64,000 bases of DNA from Nostoc sp. ATCC 53789 (lineage in GTDB: Bacteria; Cyanobacteriota; Cyanobacteriia; Cyanobacteriales; Nostocaceae). Shown piece after piece: positions 34,299 to 43,985 of this stretch. Below the pieces are notes generated by a model. The model had not been told where the DNA came from, made no database searches, and saw nothing but the letters and a program-made list of their open reading frames with translations. Every line of letters starts with the position of its first letter. The first letter of the stretch is position 1. Both the position numbers and the translations under genes were made by a program. Location: positions 930,001 to 994,000 of the forward strand of contig NZ_CP046703.1 of assembly GCF_009873495.1 (NCBI RefSeq), in the 5' to 3' direction.

Positions 34299-36947
34299 AT
34301 GTATATTAATGACATAAAATTATCTCCTTTAGTAGTGGCTGAACCTAGCGAATCGTACCAATCAGGTACAACTCTTAATAGATGGGTTGAAGTACTGGTA
34401 GACTGTCCAGGAAGTACAGGATTATTTACTTATCGATTGCCAGCCCAGTTAGAAATAAAACCAGGGGATATTTTGAGCGTGCCATTTGGGGCACAACAAT
34501 TAGGAGCGATCGCAATTCGGTTACTGGCACAACCAAATATCGATTTAGCACCAGAAAAAATCCGGGAAGTAGAAGATATAGTCAGCGTTGGATTTTTCCC
34601 AAGTGCTTATTGGGAATTACTCAATCGAGTTGCCGCATATTACTATACGCCCCTGATTCAAGTAATCCGGGTTGCTCTACCACCAGGGTTGCTGGGGCGA
34701 TCGCAGCGCCGTATCCGCCTTGTTAGAGGAGGGGGAGCAGGGGGCAGGGGGCAAGGGGCAGGGGGAAGTAGTTATTTGCTAGCATCTTCCGATCCTTTAG
34801 CTTTTTTGACTCCTACTGCGCGGCAAGTTTGGGAACTTTTGCAAGGGCAGCCTGCGGGGGATTATAGTTTCGCCTACCTTCAACAAAAAGTCAAATCTGC
34901 CTATCGGGGAATTCGGGAGTTGCTGCGATTCGGTTTAGTAGAAAGCTATTTAGAACCGCCACGGCTGACTCGACCAAAGCTACAAAAAGCGGTCATACTC
35001 ACAGGTACAATTGATAGCGACTTAACTACCCGCCAGCGAGAGATTTTGGAAGTGCTGCGGCGGCATAATGGGGAGTTGTGGCAAAATGAATTACTGCTAA
35101 TTTGCAATGCTAGTTCTTCTATCCTCAAAACGTTGACACAAAAGGGTTACATCGTTATTGAAGAACGGGAAGTATTGCGAACTGAACAGGGCCCAGTATT
35201 AGCAGGTGATGGGGCTAAATCTTTAACTGCTGCCCAAGCTAGCGCTTTGCAAACAATCCAGACACTCGATGGATTTGCTGAAGTTTTATTGCATGGGGTG
35301 ACGGGTTCGGGAAAAACCGAAGTATATTTGCAAGCGATCGCACCTCTCATCAAGCAAGGCAAATCTGCCCTTGTCTTAGTACCAGAAATTGGACTTACAC
35401 CCCAGCTAACCGATCGTTTTCGTGCCCGTTTTGGCAATAAAGTCAGCGTTTATCACAGCGCTCTCTCCGACGGTGAACGTTACGACACTTGGCGGCAAAT
35501 GCTCACCGGAGAACCCCAAGTTGTCATTGGTACGCGCAGCGCAGTTTTCGCGCCTTTGCCCAACTTGGGTTTAATTATTTTAGATGAAGAACACGACAGC
35601 AGCTTTAAGCAAGACTCACCCATACCTACTTACCATGCCCGTACTGTAGCCAAATGGCGAGCCGAATTAGAAAATTGCCCTTTATTGTTAGGTTCTGCTA
35701 CACCTTCGTTGGAAACTTGGGTAAGCGTGGGGGGGAAGCATGGGAGCAGAGGAGCAGGGGAGCAGGGGAGCAGGGGAGCAGGGGGAGAATTCGTAACTCC
35801 TCACTCCTCACTCAGCACTCAGCACGGGCTAAACGCCCCGCTACCGCTAACATCACTCAGCACTCATTATTTAAGTTTGCCCGAACGCATCAATTCTCGC
35901 CCTTTGCCGCCTGTGGAAATAGTCGATATGCGGCAAGAGTTGCAGCAGGGAAATCGTTCTATATTTAGTAGATCGCTGCAAGAAGCTTTGCAACAGTTGC
36001 AAGAGAAAAAACAACAGGGAATTTTATTTATCCATCGTCGGGGACACAGTACTTTTGTCTCATGCCGCAGTTGTGGATATGTGTTGGAATGTCCGCATTG
36101 TGATGTGTCACTGGCGTACCACCACACCGAAGAAAAAGCGCCGGAATTATTGCGCTGTCATTATTGTAATTATGCGCGATCGCATCCCAAATACTGCCCC
36201 GATTGTAGTTCCCCTTACCTGAAATTTTTCGGTAGCGGTACTCAGCGAGTAACGCAGGAATTAGCGCGACAGTTCCCAGAGTTACGCTTGATTCGTTTTG
36301 ATAGCGATACCACCCGTAACAAAGGCTCACACCGGACTTTACTCACCCAATTTGCCAACGGCGAAGCGGATTTATTAGTTGGTACGCAAATGCTTACCAA
36401 AGGTTTGGATTTACCACAGGTGACACTTGTGGGCGTTGTCGCCGCCGATGGATTGCTAAATTTATCAGATTATCGTGCCAGTGAACGGGCATTTCAAACC
36501 TTAACTCAAGTCGCTGGACGTGCTGGTAGAGGAGACGATCCGGGCAGGGTGATTGTACAAACTTACACCACAGAGCATCAGGTAATTGCAGCAGTGCGAT
36601 CGCACGATTATCACTCTTTCTCCCAAGCTGAACTAGAACAACGCCAAGCCCTCAATTATCCCCCTTATGGGCGGTTAATTTTGTTGCGCTTAAGTAGTCT
36701 CGATCCTATTCAAGTGCAAAATACCGCGCAAATTATTGCTACAGCCTTGAGTACAGAAGAAGAATTCGAGATATTAGGCCCAGCACCAGCGAGTATTTTA
36801 CGAGTAGCTAATCGTTATCGCTGGCAGATATTGATTAAATTTGCTCCCGATGCATTACCACAATTGCCAGATTGGGAAGAAGTGCGATCGCTTTGTCCTT
36901 CGTCTGTTAGTTTGACAATTGATGTAGACCCATTAAATATTATGTGA
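34299..36947 (+). CDS. priA: Primosomal replication protein N' (PriA helicase)
   Basis: An 882-residue DNA helicase that restarts stalled forks. Visible motifs are the N-terminal DNA-binding domain, Walker A GVTGSGKTEVYL (about 333-344), Walker B DEEHDSSFKQ (429-438), GSATPSLETW, the zinc-binding Cys (589, 592, 598, 601, 620, 623, 633, 636) and the helicase end QVAGRAGRGDDPG. Two low-complexity inserts are odd: a Gly-rich run at residues 143-158 and a run at 478-524. Both look like translated intergenic repeats (see findings). They lie at domain boundaries, so activity may be kept. An 800-nt spacer separates it from the divergent sigma gene. Confidence 0.94.
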   Translation: MYINDIKLSPLVVAEPSESYQSGTTLNRWVEVLVDCPGSTGLFTYRLPAQLEIKPGDILSVPFGAQQLGAIAIRLLAQPNIDLAPEKIREVEDIVSVGFFPSAYWELLNRVAAYYYTPLIQVIRVALPPGLLGRSQRRIRLVRGGGAGGRGQGAGGSSYLLASSDPLAFLTPTARQVWELLQGQPAGDYSFAYLQQKVKSAYRGIRELLRFGLVESYLEPPRLTRPKLQKAVILTGTIDSDLTTRQREILEVLRRHNGELWQNELLLICNASSSILKTLTQKGYIVIEEREVLRTEQGPVLAGDGAKSLTAAQASALQTIQTLDGFAEVLLHGVTGSGKTEVYLQAIAPLIKQGKSALVLVPEIGLTPQLTDRFRARFGNKVSVYHSALSDGERYDTWRQMLTGEPQVVIGTRSAVFAPLPNLGLIILDEEHDSSFKQDSPIPTYHARTVAKWRAELENCPLLLGSATPSLETWVSVGGKHGSRGAGEQGSRGAGGEFVTPHSSLSTQHGLNAPLPLTSLSTHYLSLPERINSRPLPPVEIVDMRQELQQGNRSIFSRSLQEALQQLQEKKQQGILFIHRRGHSTFVSCRSCGYVLECPHCDVSLAYHHTEEKAPELLRCHYCNYARSHPKYCPDCSSPYLKFFGSGTQRVTQELARQFPELRLIRFDSDTTRNKGSHRTLLTQFANGEADLLVGTQMLTKGLDLPQVTLVGVVAADGLLNLSDYRASERAFQTLTQVAGRAGRGDDPGRVIVQTYTTEHQVIAAVRSHDYHSFSQAELEQRQALNYPPYGRLILLRLSSLDPIQVQNTAQIIATALSTEEEFEILGPAPASILRVANRYRWQILIKFAPDALPQLPDWEEVRSLCPSSVSLTIDVDPLNIM

Positions 36948-37003
36948 TTTTCTTGGGCTAAAAGATTGAGAAATCTGGTTTATCTAAAATAGTCCATTGA
37001 TAG

Positions 37004-37061
37004 GTTTGTAGTAAGCACTTCAGTGCTTGAATATTTGAGGACTAAAGTCCTTACTACAAAC
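37004..37061. terminator. Cruciform-capable inverted repeat between priA and the response regulator
   Basis: GTTTGTAGTAAG (37004-37015) and CTTACTACAAAC (37050-37061) are perfect inverse copies. Between them sit two small palindromes, AGCACTTCAGTGCT and AGGACTAAAGTCCT, so each arm can fold on itself. The two flanking genes are convergent, so this could end both transcripts. It resembles a dispersed palindromic repeat more than a simple terminator. Confidence 0.6.
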
Positions 37062-37083
37062 GTATTTAAGATTGAATTTTAAT

Positions 37084-37758
37084 CTAATTAATCAACAATT
37101 CTGGTGCTACCAATCCTTTTTGGATCGCTAAGACTGCGGCTTGAGTGCGATCGCGTACTTCTAGTTTCTGCAAAATTGCATGAACATGAACCCGCACTGT
37201 ACCAGGGGCAATGTAGAGAATCTCAGCAATTTCTTGATTGCTTTTGCCAGCTGCTACCAGTGCCAAAATTTCTTGCTCGCGCTTCGTTAGGGGATTTTCT
37301 AGGTTTCCCTCAGTTTTTGCAGGTAGCGCCACAGTAGAATTGCCCTCAAAAGCTGCTCTGATCTCTGTTGTTGCCGTTTGATCCCACCATGAAGCGCCAG
37401 CTGCAACCGATCGCACTGCCAAGATCAGAGATTCAGCAGGAATACCTTTCAGGCAGTAACCTTGGGCCCCAGCTGCAATTAACCGTGAAATCAGAGGTTT
37501 CTCAGAACGAGATGTTAAAACGAGAATTGGTAAATTTGGGTGCTTCTGCTTGATTTGGCGACAAGCTTCAATCCCACCAATGCCGGGTAAACCTATATCT
37601 AGCAAAACCAAATCCAGGGGATAGCGATTTGCCAATTCTACAGCTTGTTCCCCATCTTCTGCTTCTGCGACAATCTCCAAAGTAGTTTCTTGCTGCAACC
37701 GCATCCGCAGACCTAGCCGAAACAATTCATCGTCTTCAACTAGTAAGATTTTTGTCAT
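37084..37758 (-). CDS. NarL/LuxR-type response regulator
   Basis: A 224-residue regulator. The receiver domain has the acidic pair EDDELFRLG, the phospho-acceptor Asp in LVLLDIGLPGIGG and the Lys region in GYCLKGIP. The C-terminal LuxR HTH is TKREQEILALVAAGKSNQEIAEILYIAPGTVRVHVHAIL. The start ATGACAAAAATC lies at the edge of ATTTGTC heptamers with no classic ribosome site. The histidine-kinase gene lies 110 nt upstream on the same strand, so they form a two-component pair, probably autoregulated. The divergent kdp cluster begins 520 nt beyond the kinase. Confidence 0.9.
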   Translation of the reverse strand: MTKILLVEDDELFRLGLRMRLQQETTLEIVAEAEDGEQAVELANRYPLDLVLLDIGLPGIGGIEACRQIKQKHPNLPILVLTSRSEKPLISRLIAAGAQGYCLKGIPAESLILAVRSVAAGASWWDQTATTEIRAAFEGNSTVALPAKTEGNLENPLTKREQEILALVAAGKSNQEIAEILYIAPGTVRVHVHAILQKLEVRDRTQAAVLAIQKGLVAPELLIN

Positions 37759-37868
37759 TTGTCATTTGTCATTTGTCATTGGTCATTGGTCATTGGTCAA
37801 TAAATAGTTCTTCTTCCCCTGCCTCCCCTGCCTCCCCTGCCTCCCCTGCTCCCTGCCCCCCTGCTTCC
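37759..37868. repeat. Heptamer and CCTGCCTCC repeats between regulator and kinase
   Basis: ATTTGTC/ATTGGTC heptamers from 37757 to about 37800 supply the regulator's start codon region. CCCCTGCCTC units follow to about 37865, next to the kinase stop. They may tune expression of the regulator relative to the kinase. Confidence 0.6.
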
Positions 37869-38978
37869 CTACTCACCTACTCCCGGTAGTGGACAAGCTG
37901 GGAGTCGAAAACCAAACATTGCTCCCCGTGGTGAGCGATTCTCTGCCCAAATTGTACCCCCATGAGCAGCAATAATTTGCCTGGTTAAATAAAGCCCTAG
38001 TCCCGATCCTGAGACGTGGCGATCGCTATGTCCTTGATAAAATCTCTCAAATAAGTGGGGTAACTCTTCTTCGGTAAAGCCGGAACCAGTATCGAGTATT
38101 TTTACCACTTGATCGCTAGAATAACCTTCAAGTACCACTTCCACTTTACCGCCACGGGGGGTATGGTTAATACCATTACTCAGGAGATTGGTGAAGACTC
38201 GCCCCAGTTGCAAAGGATCGCCATTTACCCAGAGAAAGCTCCGAAAATCTGATTCGCCATAGTGTAGAGAAATATAAACCTGACGTGTTCTCGCTAGTTC
38301 AGCCAGGGTAGCGATTACCTCCTCCGCCACAGTTGCCAAGTTAACAGGTGATATCTGTAATTTCAGCCCTTCAGCATCATTACGGTATACATCTAAAAGA
38401 GTTTGGACTAATTGCAGTGTACTCCGGTGACTACGAGCCATAGTTTGGAGAACTTTTGCTTGCATTGGTGTGATTTCACCAAATTGCTCATTTTGAAAAT
38501 ATTTCAGCGTTTCAATTGCTCCTAATAGGGGTGTTTTCAAATCATGCGTTAGGGTGGAAACAAAATCTTCACGCATGATAGCTAGTTGTTCTTGGGAGCG
38601 TAATTGTGCTTGTGTATAAGCGATCGCTTCTTCATTGCGGTGGTTGCGGTCACTTAACCAACCCGTTACCATCAACGCCAATACTGCAATCAGCCGATTT
38701 GCCAAAGTTGAGGCATTAATCATTTCTCCTCCGGGGACAAACAAATTCAATAATGTTAATCCTGTAGCAGCCAGAGTGATCCCCAATACTGCTTTCCGAT
38801 TCAGTCGAGAATCTGCTAACAAAATTGTCCCTGTGTAGAGGTAGCCGAATACGTACTCAGGTGGTGTCAAATATTCTAAGCCTATGACGATCGCAAAGGC
38901 GATCGCTATTAGCCCATAAGTCTCTCCACGCTCATTTATAGCTTCTTTCATAGCCACTAATCGACTTAATATCGTCAT
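37869..38978 (-). CDS. Sensor histidine kinase with four N-terminal membrane helices
   Basis: A 369-residue kinase. Residues ~20-110 contain about four hydrophobic helices (ETYGLIAIAFAIVIGLEYL, YVFGYLYTGTILLA, AVLGITLAATGLTLLNLFV, ANRLIAVLALMVTGWL), with no large periplasmic loop. A HisKA domain follows (TLTHDLKTPLLGAIETLKYF, phospho-accepting His), then the HATPase with N-box VFTNLLSNGINHT, G1 KILDTGSGF and G2 GSGLGLYLTRQII. The four-helix region recalls the membrane part of KdpD. It pairs with the response regulator and is divergent from kdpA. The signal is not evident from sequence; potassium or turgor is a guess from context. Confidence 0.88.
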   Translation of the reverse strand: MTILSRLVAMKEAINERGETYGLIAIAFAIVIGLEYLTPPEYVFGYLYTGTILLADSRLNRKAVLGITLAATGLTLLNLFVPGGEMINASTLANRLIAVLALMVTGWLSDRNHRNEEAIAYTQAQLRSQEQLAIMREDFVSTLTHDLKTPLLGAIETLKYFQNEQFGEITPMQAKVLQTMARSHRSTLQLVQTLLDVYRNDAEGLKLQISPVNLATVAEEVIATLAELARTRQVYISLHYGESDFRSFLWVNGDPLQLGRVFTNLLSNGINHTPRGGKVEVVLEGYSSDQVVKILDTGSGFTEEELPHLFERFYQGHSDRHVSGSGLGLYLTRQIIAAHGGTIWAENRSPRGAMFGFRLPACPLPGVGE

Positions 38979-39500
38979 TTCTGATTTACTAAAAAATCTT
39001 TATCCCACAATCTTTACAACTATTTAATTCAGCGATTATGATTTATCTGCAATCTATATCTGCAAATATTCACTTGAGTATTAACCCGAAAATTACGATT
39101 GTCCAGATGCAAAAAAGGGGACTGGGGACTGAGGATTGGGGACTGGGTAGTTGTCCACAAGGGCCAGGGTATCTAAAACAACCTTCCCATACCGTCATTT
39201 ATTTAATAAAATCCTTTTAAATATTTATATTCTTTGAACGTAGCAAACTTCGAGAATGTATTGTATAAACAAATAATACTAACTAGCGAATTAGATGAAT
39301 TAAAAGTAAAGATTAAATATTTTTAACAATAAGTTAAATAAGTATCTGGATAGCAATAACTGAAAATAGTAAATCCAGATTACAAAATGGCGGTGATATG
39401 AGATATCACTAAATTCCTCCAAATCAAATACTTCAACAGTTAATCTGTTATTTCTAATAATTGGTTTGCTAGCACTTAAATTTTACCCTGCGCGAAATAT
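38979..39500. other. Divergent spacer upstream of kdpA
   Basis: AT-rich with no plausible gene. It separates the kinase start from kdpA, and would contain the kdp promoter and any binding site for the NarL-type regulator. I see no certain motif. Confidence 0.4.
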
Positions 39501-41186
39501 ATGGGACAAGGTTTTTTGCAAATTGGCTTAACGCTGTGTATTGTCATAGCAATTACTCCGCTACTCGGTAGATACATAGCCCGTGTCTTCTTGGGAGAAA
39601 GAACACTACTGGATTTTTTAATGAACCCCATAGAACGAAGTATGTTCGTACTAGCGGGTGTTCGCAGAAAAGATGATATGACGGGTTCGCAGTATATCCG
39701 GGCTGTACTGTACAGCAACCTGATTATGGGTATTTCAGTGTATTTACTGTTATATTTTCAGAGGCTATTGCCCTGGAATCCTAATGGTTTTGGTGCTACC
39801 AGTTGGGATGTATTACTGCATACAACCATTTCCTTTGTAACGAATACTGACCAGCAGCACTATGCTGGTGAGACAACCTTAAGCTATTTTAGCCAGGTAG
39901 CGGCTTTAGGCTTTTTGATGTTCACCTCCGCAGCCACCGGTTTATCTGTGGGAATTGCCTTTATTCGCGGGCTGACGGGTAGAAGGCTGGGAAACTTTTA
40001 TGTCGATATCGTCCGTGCAATTACGCGCATATTGCTACCGATTTCGATTATTGGAGCGATCGCTTTGCTTCTAACAGGTGTACCACAAACATTAGCGAAG
40101 ACTATGGATGTGAGAACCTTAGAAGGCGGAACACAATATCTTGCCAGAGGCCCAGTGGCATCCTTTGAAATGATTAAACTTTTGGGCGAGAACGGCGGAG
40201 GCTTTTTTGGCGTAAACTCAGCACATCCTTTTGAAAATCCCAATGGCGCTTCTAACTTAATAGAAATGATCGCCATGATTTCTATCCCAGCAGCGTTGAT
40301 TTACACCTACGGTATATTCGCCAACAACATCAAACAAGCTTGGCTGCTTTTTTGGATGGTGTTTGTGATTTTTGTCGTTCTGGTGGGAGTGACAGCCGTG
40401 GGAGAATTGCAAGGTAATCCCCTAGTTAATAACGCCTTTGGATTAGAACAACCCAATTTAGAGGGGAAAGAAGTTCGATTTGGCTGGTTACAAACGGCAT
40501 TTTGGGCAGTTATGACTACCGCTACTATGTCTGGCGCTGTGAATGGGATGCACGATTCTTTGATGCCCCAAGGAATATTTTCGACTCTCTTCAATTTGTT
40601 TATCCAGGTTATTTGGGGTGGACAGGGAACTGGAACAGCTTACTTATTTATTTACTTAATTCTTACAGTGTTCCTAACTGGACTAATGGCAGGACGCACC
40701 CCAGAGTTTTTAGGACGCAAAATTGAAAAACGCGAAATTGTCCTCGCCAGCGTCGTGTTGTTGATTCACCCAATTCTAGTTTTGATTCCCAGTGCGATCG
40801 CCCTGGCTTATCCCATCTCTCTCTCTGGAATTAGTAACTCTGGCCATCACGGTATTTCTCAAGTAGTTTATGAATACGCCTCAGCCGCCGCAAATAATGG
40901 CTCCGGCTTGGAAGGGTTGAAGGACAACACCCTGTGGTGGAACTTGAGTACTTTAGTTAGCTTAATAGGAGGACGCTACATTCCGATAATTGCCATCCTG
41001 CTGTTAGCTGACGGTATGTCTCGCAAACAACAAGTACAAGAAACCCTTGGTACCCTAAGAACTGATTCTCTAGTATTTACTGGTATCACTGCTGGAGTGA
41101 CATTGATTTTGGGAGTATTGACTTTCTTTCCCGTTTTAGCTTTAGGCCCCATAGCTGAGGGTTTGAAACTAGCATCTGGCAATTAG
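39501..41186 (+). CDS. kdpA: Potassium-transporting ATPase subunit A (KdpA)
   Basis: A 561-residue membrane protein, the K+-selective channel-like subunit of the high-affinity Kdp ATPase, with about ten helices. Selectivity-loop segments are visible as [49 protein letters not shown] and NNGSGLEGL. It spans the cytoplasmic membrane with KdpB, KdpC and, in many species, KdpF. The start is ATGGGACAAGG. It leads the kdpA-kdpB-kdpC-kdpD(N) cluster, 350 nt before kdpB. Confidence 0.95.
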   Translation: MGQGFLQIGLTLCIVIAITPLLGRYIARVFLGERTLLDFLMNPIERSMFVLAGVRRKDDMTGSQYIRAVLYSNLIMGISVYLLLYFQRLLPWNPNGFGATSWDVLLHTTISFVTNTDQQHYAGETTLSYFSQVAALGFLMFTSAATGLSVGIAFIRGLTGRRLGNFYVDIVRAITRILLPISIIGAIALLLTGVPQTLAKTMDVRTLEGGTQYLARGPVASFEMIKLLGENGGGFFGVNSAHPFENPNGASNLIEMIAMISIPAALIYTYGIFANNIKQAWLLFWMVFVIFVVLVGVTAVGELQGNPLVNNAFGLEQPNLEGKEVRFGWLQTAFWAVMTTATMSGAVNGMHDSLMPQGIFSTLFNLFIQVIWGGQGTGTAYLFIYLILTVFLTGLMAGRTPEFLGRKIEKREIVLASVVLLIHPILVLIPSAIALAYPISLSGISNSGHHGISQVVYEYASAAANNGSGLEGLKDNTLWWNLSTLVSLIGGRYIPIIAILLLADGMSRKQQVQETLGTLRTDSLVFTGITAGVTLILGVLTFFPVLALGPIAEGLKLASGN

Positions 41187-41536
41187 AAAATTTATGAGTT
41201 ATAAGTCTGGAATTAAGAGAATACCAAAAAATAAATAAATTATCCTGTTTTGTAGGGGAGCCAGTGCTTTGTGCTGAATCCATCGCTGTAGGAGGATTTC
41301 CTACCGTAGGCGACTGGTATTAGCGAGTCTTGTCTGCGACACGTTGTTCGCGTTCGATCGTCCGTCCTTCTGGTGACAATCGAACGCGAATAGAGGTAGG
41401 TAGGAACGAGCATCGCTTTGGCATTGTGTTCGCGATCGCATAGCGTGCCCTAAAGGTTAGATCTATTTTTTATTGGAAACTCCTAACTTCTAACTCCTAA
41501 CTCCTAATTTTTAACTTTTAACTCCTAACTTTATTC
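41187..41536. repeat. Repeat-rich kdpA-kdpB gap with a 12-bp hairpin
   Basis: TTCGCGTTCGAT (41347-41358) and ATCGAACGCGAA (41379-41390) form a perfect 12-bp stem with a 20-nt loop. HIP-rich sequence surrounds it and CTAACTC-type tandem units (41481-41530) run up to the kdpB start. No gene is visible. A hairpin this strong within the operon may change the kdpA to kdpB ratio. Confidence 0.6.
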
Positions 41537-43642
41537 ATGAATCAAGTGGCAACTAACTTCAGAGCTAGACGGCCAAATCCTCGTTCTGGCGATCGCCGTC
41601 AAGGACGTAAAAAAGCAAGGACAAGTAAAAAGTGGCTGTACTTAAGGGCAATTAGAGATGCTTTTGTCAAGCTTAACCCTAAGTATGTAATCAAAAATCC
41701 AGTAATATTTGTGGTTTGGGTGGGGACAATCATCATTCTATTGCTCACGATTGATCCCAATTTATTTGGCCCAGCCCTACAAAAGAACCCGCAACTTTTC
41801 AATGGCTTACTGTCGGGGATTTTATTCTTTACAGTTTGGTTTGCCAATTTTGCCGAAGCAGTGGCAGAAGGACAGGGTAAAGCTCAAGCTGATGCCTTGA
41901 GATTAACGAAATCAGAGGCGATCGCTAAAAAACTCGCTCCCGACGGCACAATTAGTGAAGTTTCATCCACTAGCCTGAGACAGGGCGATAACATCTACGT
42001 TATTGCTGGCGATATCATTCCCGGCGATGGCGAGGTAATTATGGGCGTTGCCTCAGTAGATGAATCGGTAATTACTGGAGAATCTGCACCAGTATTAAAA
42101 GAATCAGGCTCAGATGTTTCCAGTTCTGTCACTGGTGGGACGCGGATTATCTCAGATGAATTAATTATCCGGATCACTACTGACCCAGGCAAAGGCTTTA
42201 TTGACCGGATGATTGCCTTAGTAGAAGGGGCAGAACGCAGCAAAACACCCAATGAAATTGCCCTGACTGTATTGTTGGCAGTTCTCAGCTTAGTGTTTTT
42301 GTTAGTCGTCGTAACTCTGCCCGCACTTGCTTACTATGTCAACAGTCCAGTCAGCGTACCAACTTTAATTGCCCTATTAGTGGCATTAATCCCTACAACC
42401 ATTGGCGGCTTACTCAGTACCATCGGCATTGCTGGTATGGATCGAGTTGCCCAATTTAACGTCATTGCCACTTCCGGAAAAGCAGTCGAAGCCTGTGGTG
42501 ATGTAAACACTTTAGTTCTTGATAAGACAGGTACAATTACCCTCGGCAACCGTTTGGCGGAAGAGTTTATCCCTATAAACGGTCATTCAATATCAGAAAT
42601 TGCTAATGTTGCGTGGGCGGCTAGTATCTTTGACAATACACCAGAAGGTAAATCTATTATTCGACTGGCAGAAAAACTAGTAGCACGGTTTGATTTTGAT
42701 TCCAACCAGGCAGAAGGAGTTGATTTTTCCGCCAAAACACGGATGAGTGGGACTAACTTACCTGGTGGGTATGAGGCAAGGAAGGGAGCTGTAGAAGCCA
42801 TTAAAGGATTTGTCCGTTCTCGCAACGGACGCAATACGCCAGAATTGGATGCTGCCTACGAACGAGTTTCTCGCTTGGGAGGTACACCTCTAGCAGTTAG
42901 TTTAGATAACGAAATCTATGGGGTTATTTATCTCAAAGATATAGTTAAACCTGGTATCCGCGATCGCTTTGACCAACTGCGACGGATGGGAGTGCGTACC
43001 ATTATGCTAACTGGAGACAACCAAATCACAGCTTCTGTTATTGCTAAAGAAGCTGGAGTGGATGACTTCATCGCTGAAGCCACACCAGAAGACAAAATCA
43101 GTGTCATTAAAAAGGAACAAGCAGCAGGTAAACTAGTTGCCATGACGGGAGATGGGACTAACGATGCTCCCGCATTAGCCCAAGCTAACGTTGGCGTTGC
43201 CATGAATACAGGGACACAAGCTGCAAAAGAAGCCGCCAACATGGTGGATTTGGACTCCGATCCGACAAAGCTGATCGATATCATTAGCATTGGTAAACAA
43301 TTGTTGATTACTCGCGGAGCTTTGATGACATTTTCTATCGCTAATGATATTGCTAAATACTTTGCAATTATCCCAGTGATATTTGTCGCTGCTAATCTAC
43401 AAAGCCTGAATATTATGAATTTAACTAGCCCTAAGTCTGCTGTACTATCAGCGCTGATTTATAATGCTTTGATTATTCCTGCTTTGATTCCCTTGGCATT
43501 GAAGGGTGTGCGGTTTAGACCACTGACAGCTAATCAGCTACTCCAACGCAATATCTTAATTTATGGCTTAGGTGGGGTGATTGCGCCATTTATCGCCATT
43601 AAGTTGATAGACATACTGATTACACTTGTAGGTTTGGCTTAA
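41537..43642 (+). CDS. kdpB: Potassium-transporting P-type ATPase subunit B (KdpB)
   Basis: A 701-residue P-type ATPase that hydrolyses ATP to power KdpA. It shows the actuator motif ITGESAPVLKESG, the phosphorylation site VLDKTGTIT, KGAVEAI in the nucleotide domain, MLTGDNQITA, and the hinge MTGDGTNDAPALAQANVG. The N-terminal ~40 residues are rich in Arg/Lys and vary among species. All catalytic residues are present. The start ATG is preceded by tandem CTAACTC units without a clear ribosome site. Confidence 0.96.
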   Translation: MNQVATNFRARRPNPRSGDRRQGRKKARTSKKWLYLRAIRDAFVKLNPKYVIKNPVIFVVWVGTIIILLLTIDPNLFGPALQKNPQLFNGLLSGILFFTVWFANFAEAVAEGQGKAQADALRLTKSEAIAKKLAPDGTISEVSSTSLRQGDNIYVIAGDIIPGDGEVIMGVASVDESVITGESAPVLKESGSDVSSSVTGGTRIISDELIIRITTDPGKGFIDRMIALVEGAERSKTPNEIALTVLLAVLSLVFLLVVVTLPALAYYVNSPVSVPTLIALLVALIPTTIGGLLSTIGIAGMDRVAQFNVIATSGKAVEACGDVNTLVLDKTGTITLGNRLAEEFIPINGHSISEIANVAWAASIFDNTPEGKSIIRLAEKLVARFDFDSNQAEGVDFSAKTRMSGTNLPGGYEARKGAVEAIKGFVRSRNGRNTPELDAAYERVSRLGGTPLAVSLDNEIYGVIYLKDIVKPGIRDRFDQLRRMGVRTIMLTGDNQITASVIAKEAGVDDFIAEATPEDKISVIKKEQAAGKLVAMTGDGTNDAPALAQANVGVAMNTGTQAAKEAANMVDLDSDPTKLIDIISIGKQLLITRGALMTFSIANDIAKYFAIIPVIFVAANLQSLNIMNLTSPKSAVLSALIYNALIIPALIPLALKGVRFRPLTANQLLQRNILIYGLGGVIAPFIAIKLIDILITLVGLA

Positions 43643-43985
43643 GGATAGAAAAAGTAGAGACGCTGCGAAACGAGCGCATCTTGACCAAAGTAAAATAATA
43701 AACATTTTTACTTTTACCGTTGAGAGAGAGAACCAAAAGAATATGAATAAACAGGTCGATGTTTGGGAAAAGTTTTTGTCGATAAATCTGATACAGGCGA
43801 TGTTCTTTGTTTGGTTGCAATTGCTTAAACAACACTCACACTCGCTATTTTTATCCTGCTGTGCTTGAATGTGGTAATTGCCCTAGATATTTATGCTGTT
43901 AGCAGCAGCATCTTTAAACATCGTTCTAATTGGGTAAAAGAATTAAAATTAAAAATTAATTTTAGTAATAATTGGAAAAGTTTTT
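43643..43985 (+). pseudogene. kdpB-kdpC gap with a possible broken small membrane ORF
   Basis: A 41-codon frame starts at ATG 43743 (MNKQVDVWEKFLSI) and stops at 43868. In another frame the DNA from about 43823 encodes a hydrophobic helix, TLTLAIFILLCLNVVIALDIYAV, which continues past 43985. A frame change near 43820 would join the two into a small membrane protein. In cyanobacterial kdp clusters a small gene (called kdpG, from memory) can occupy this gap. I cannot tell a frameshifted gene from chance, so this is tentative. Confidence 0.25.
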
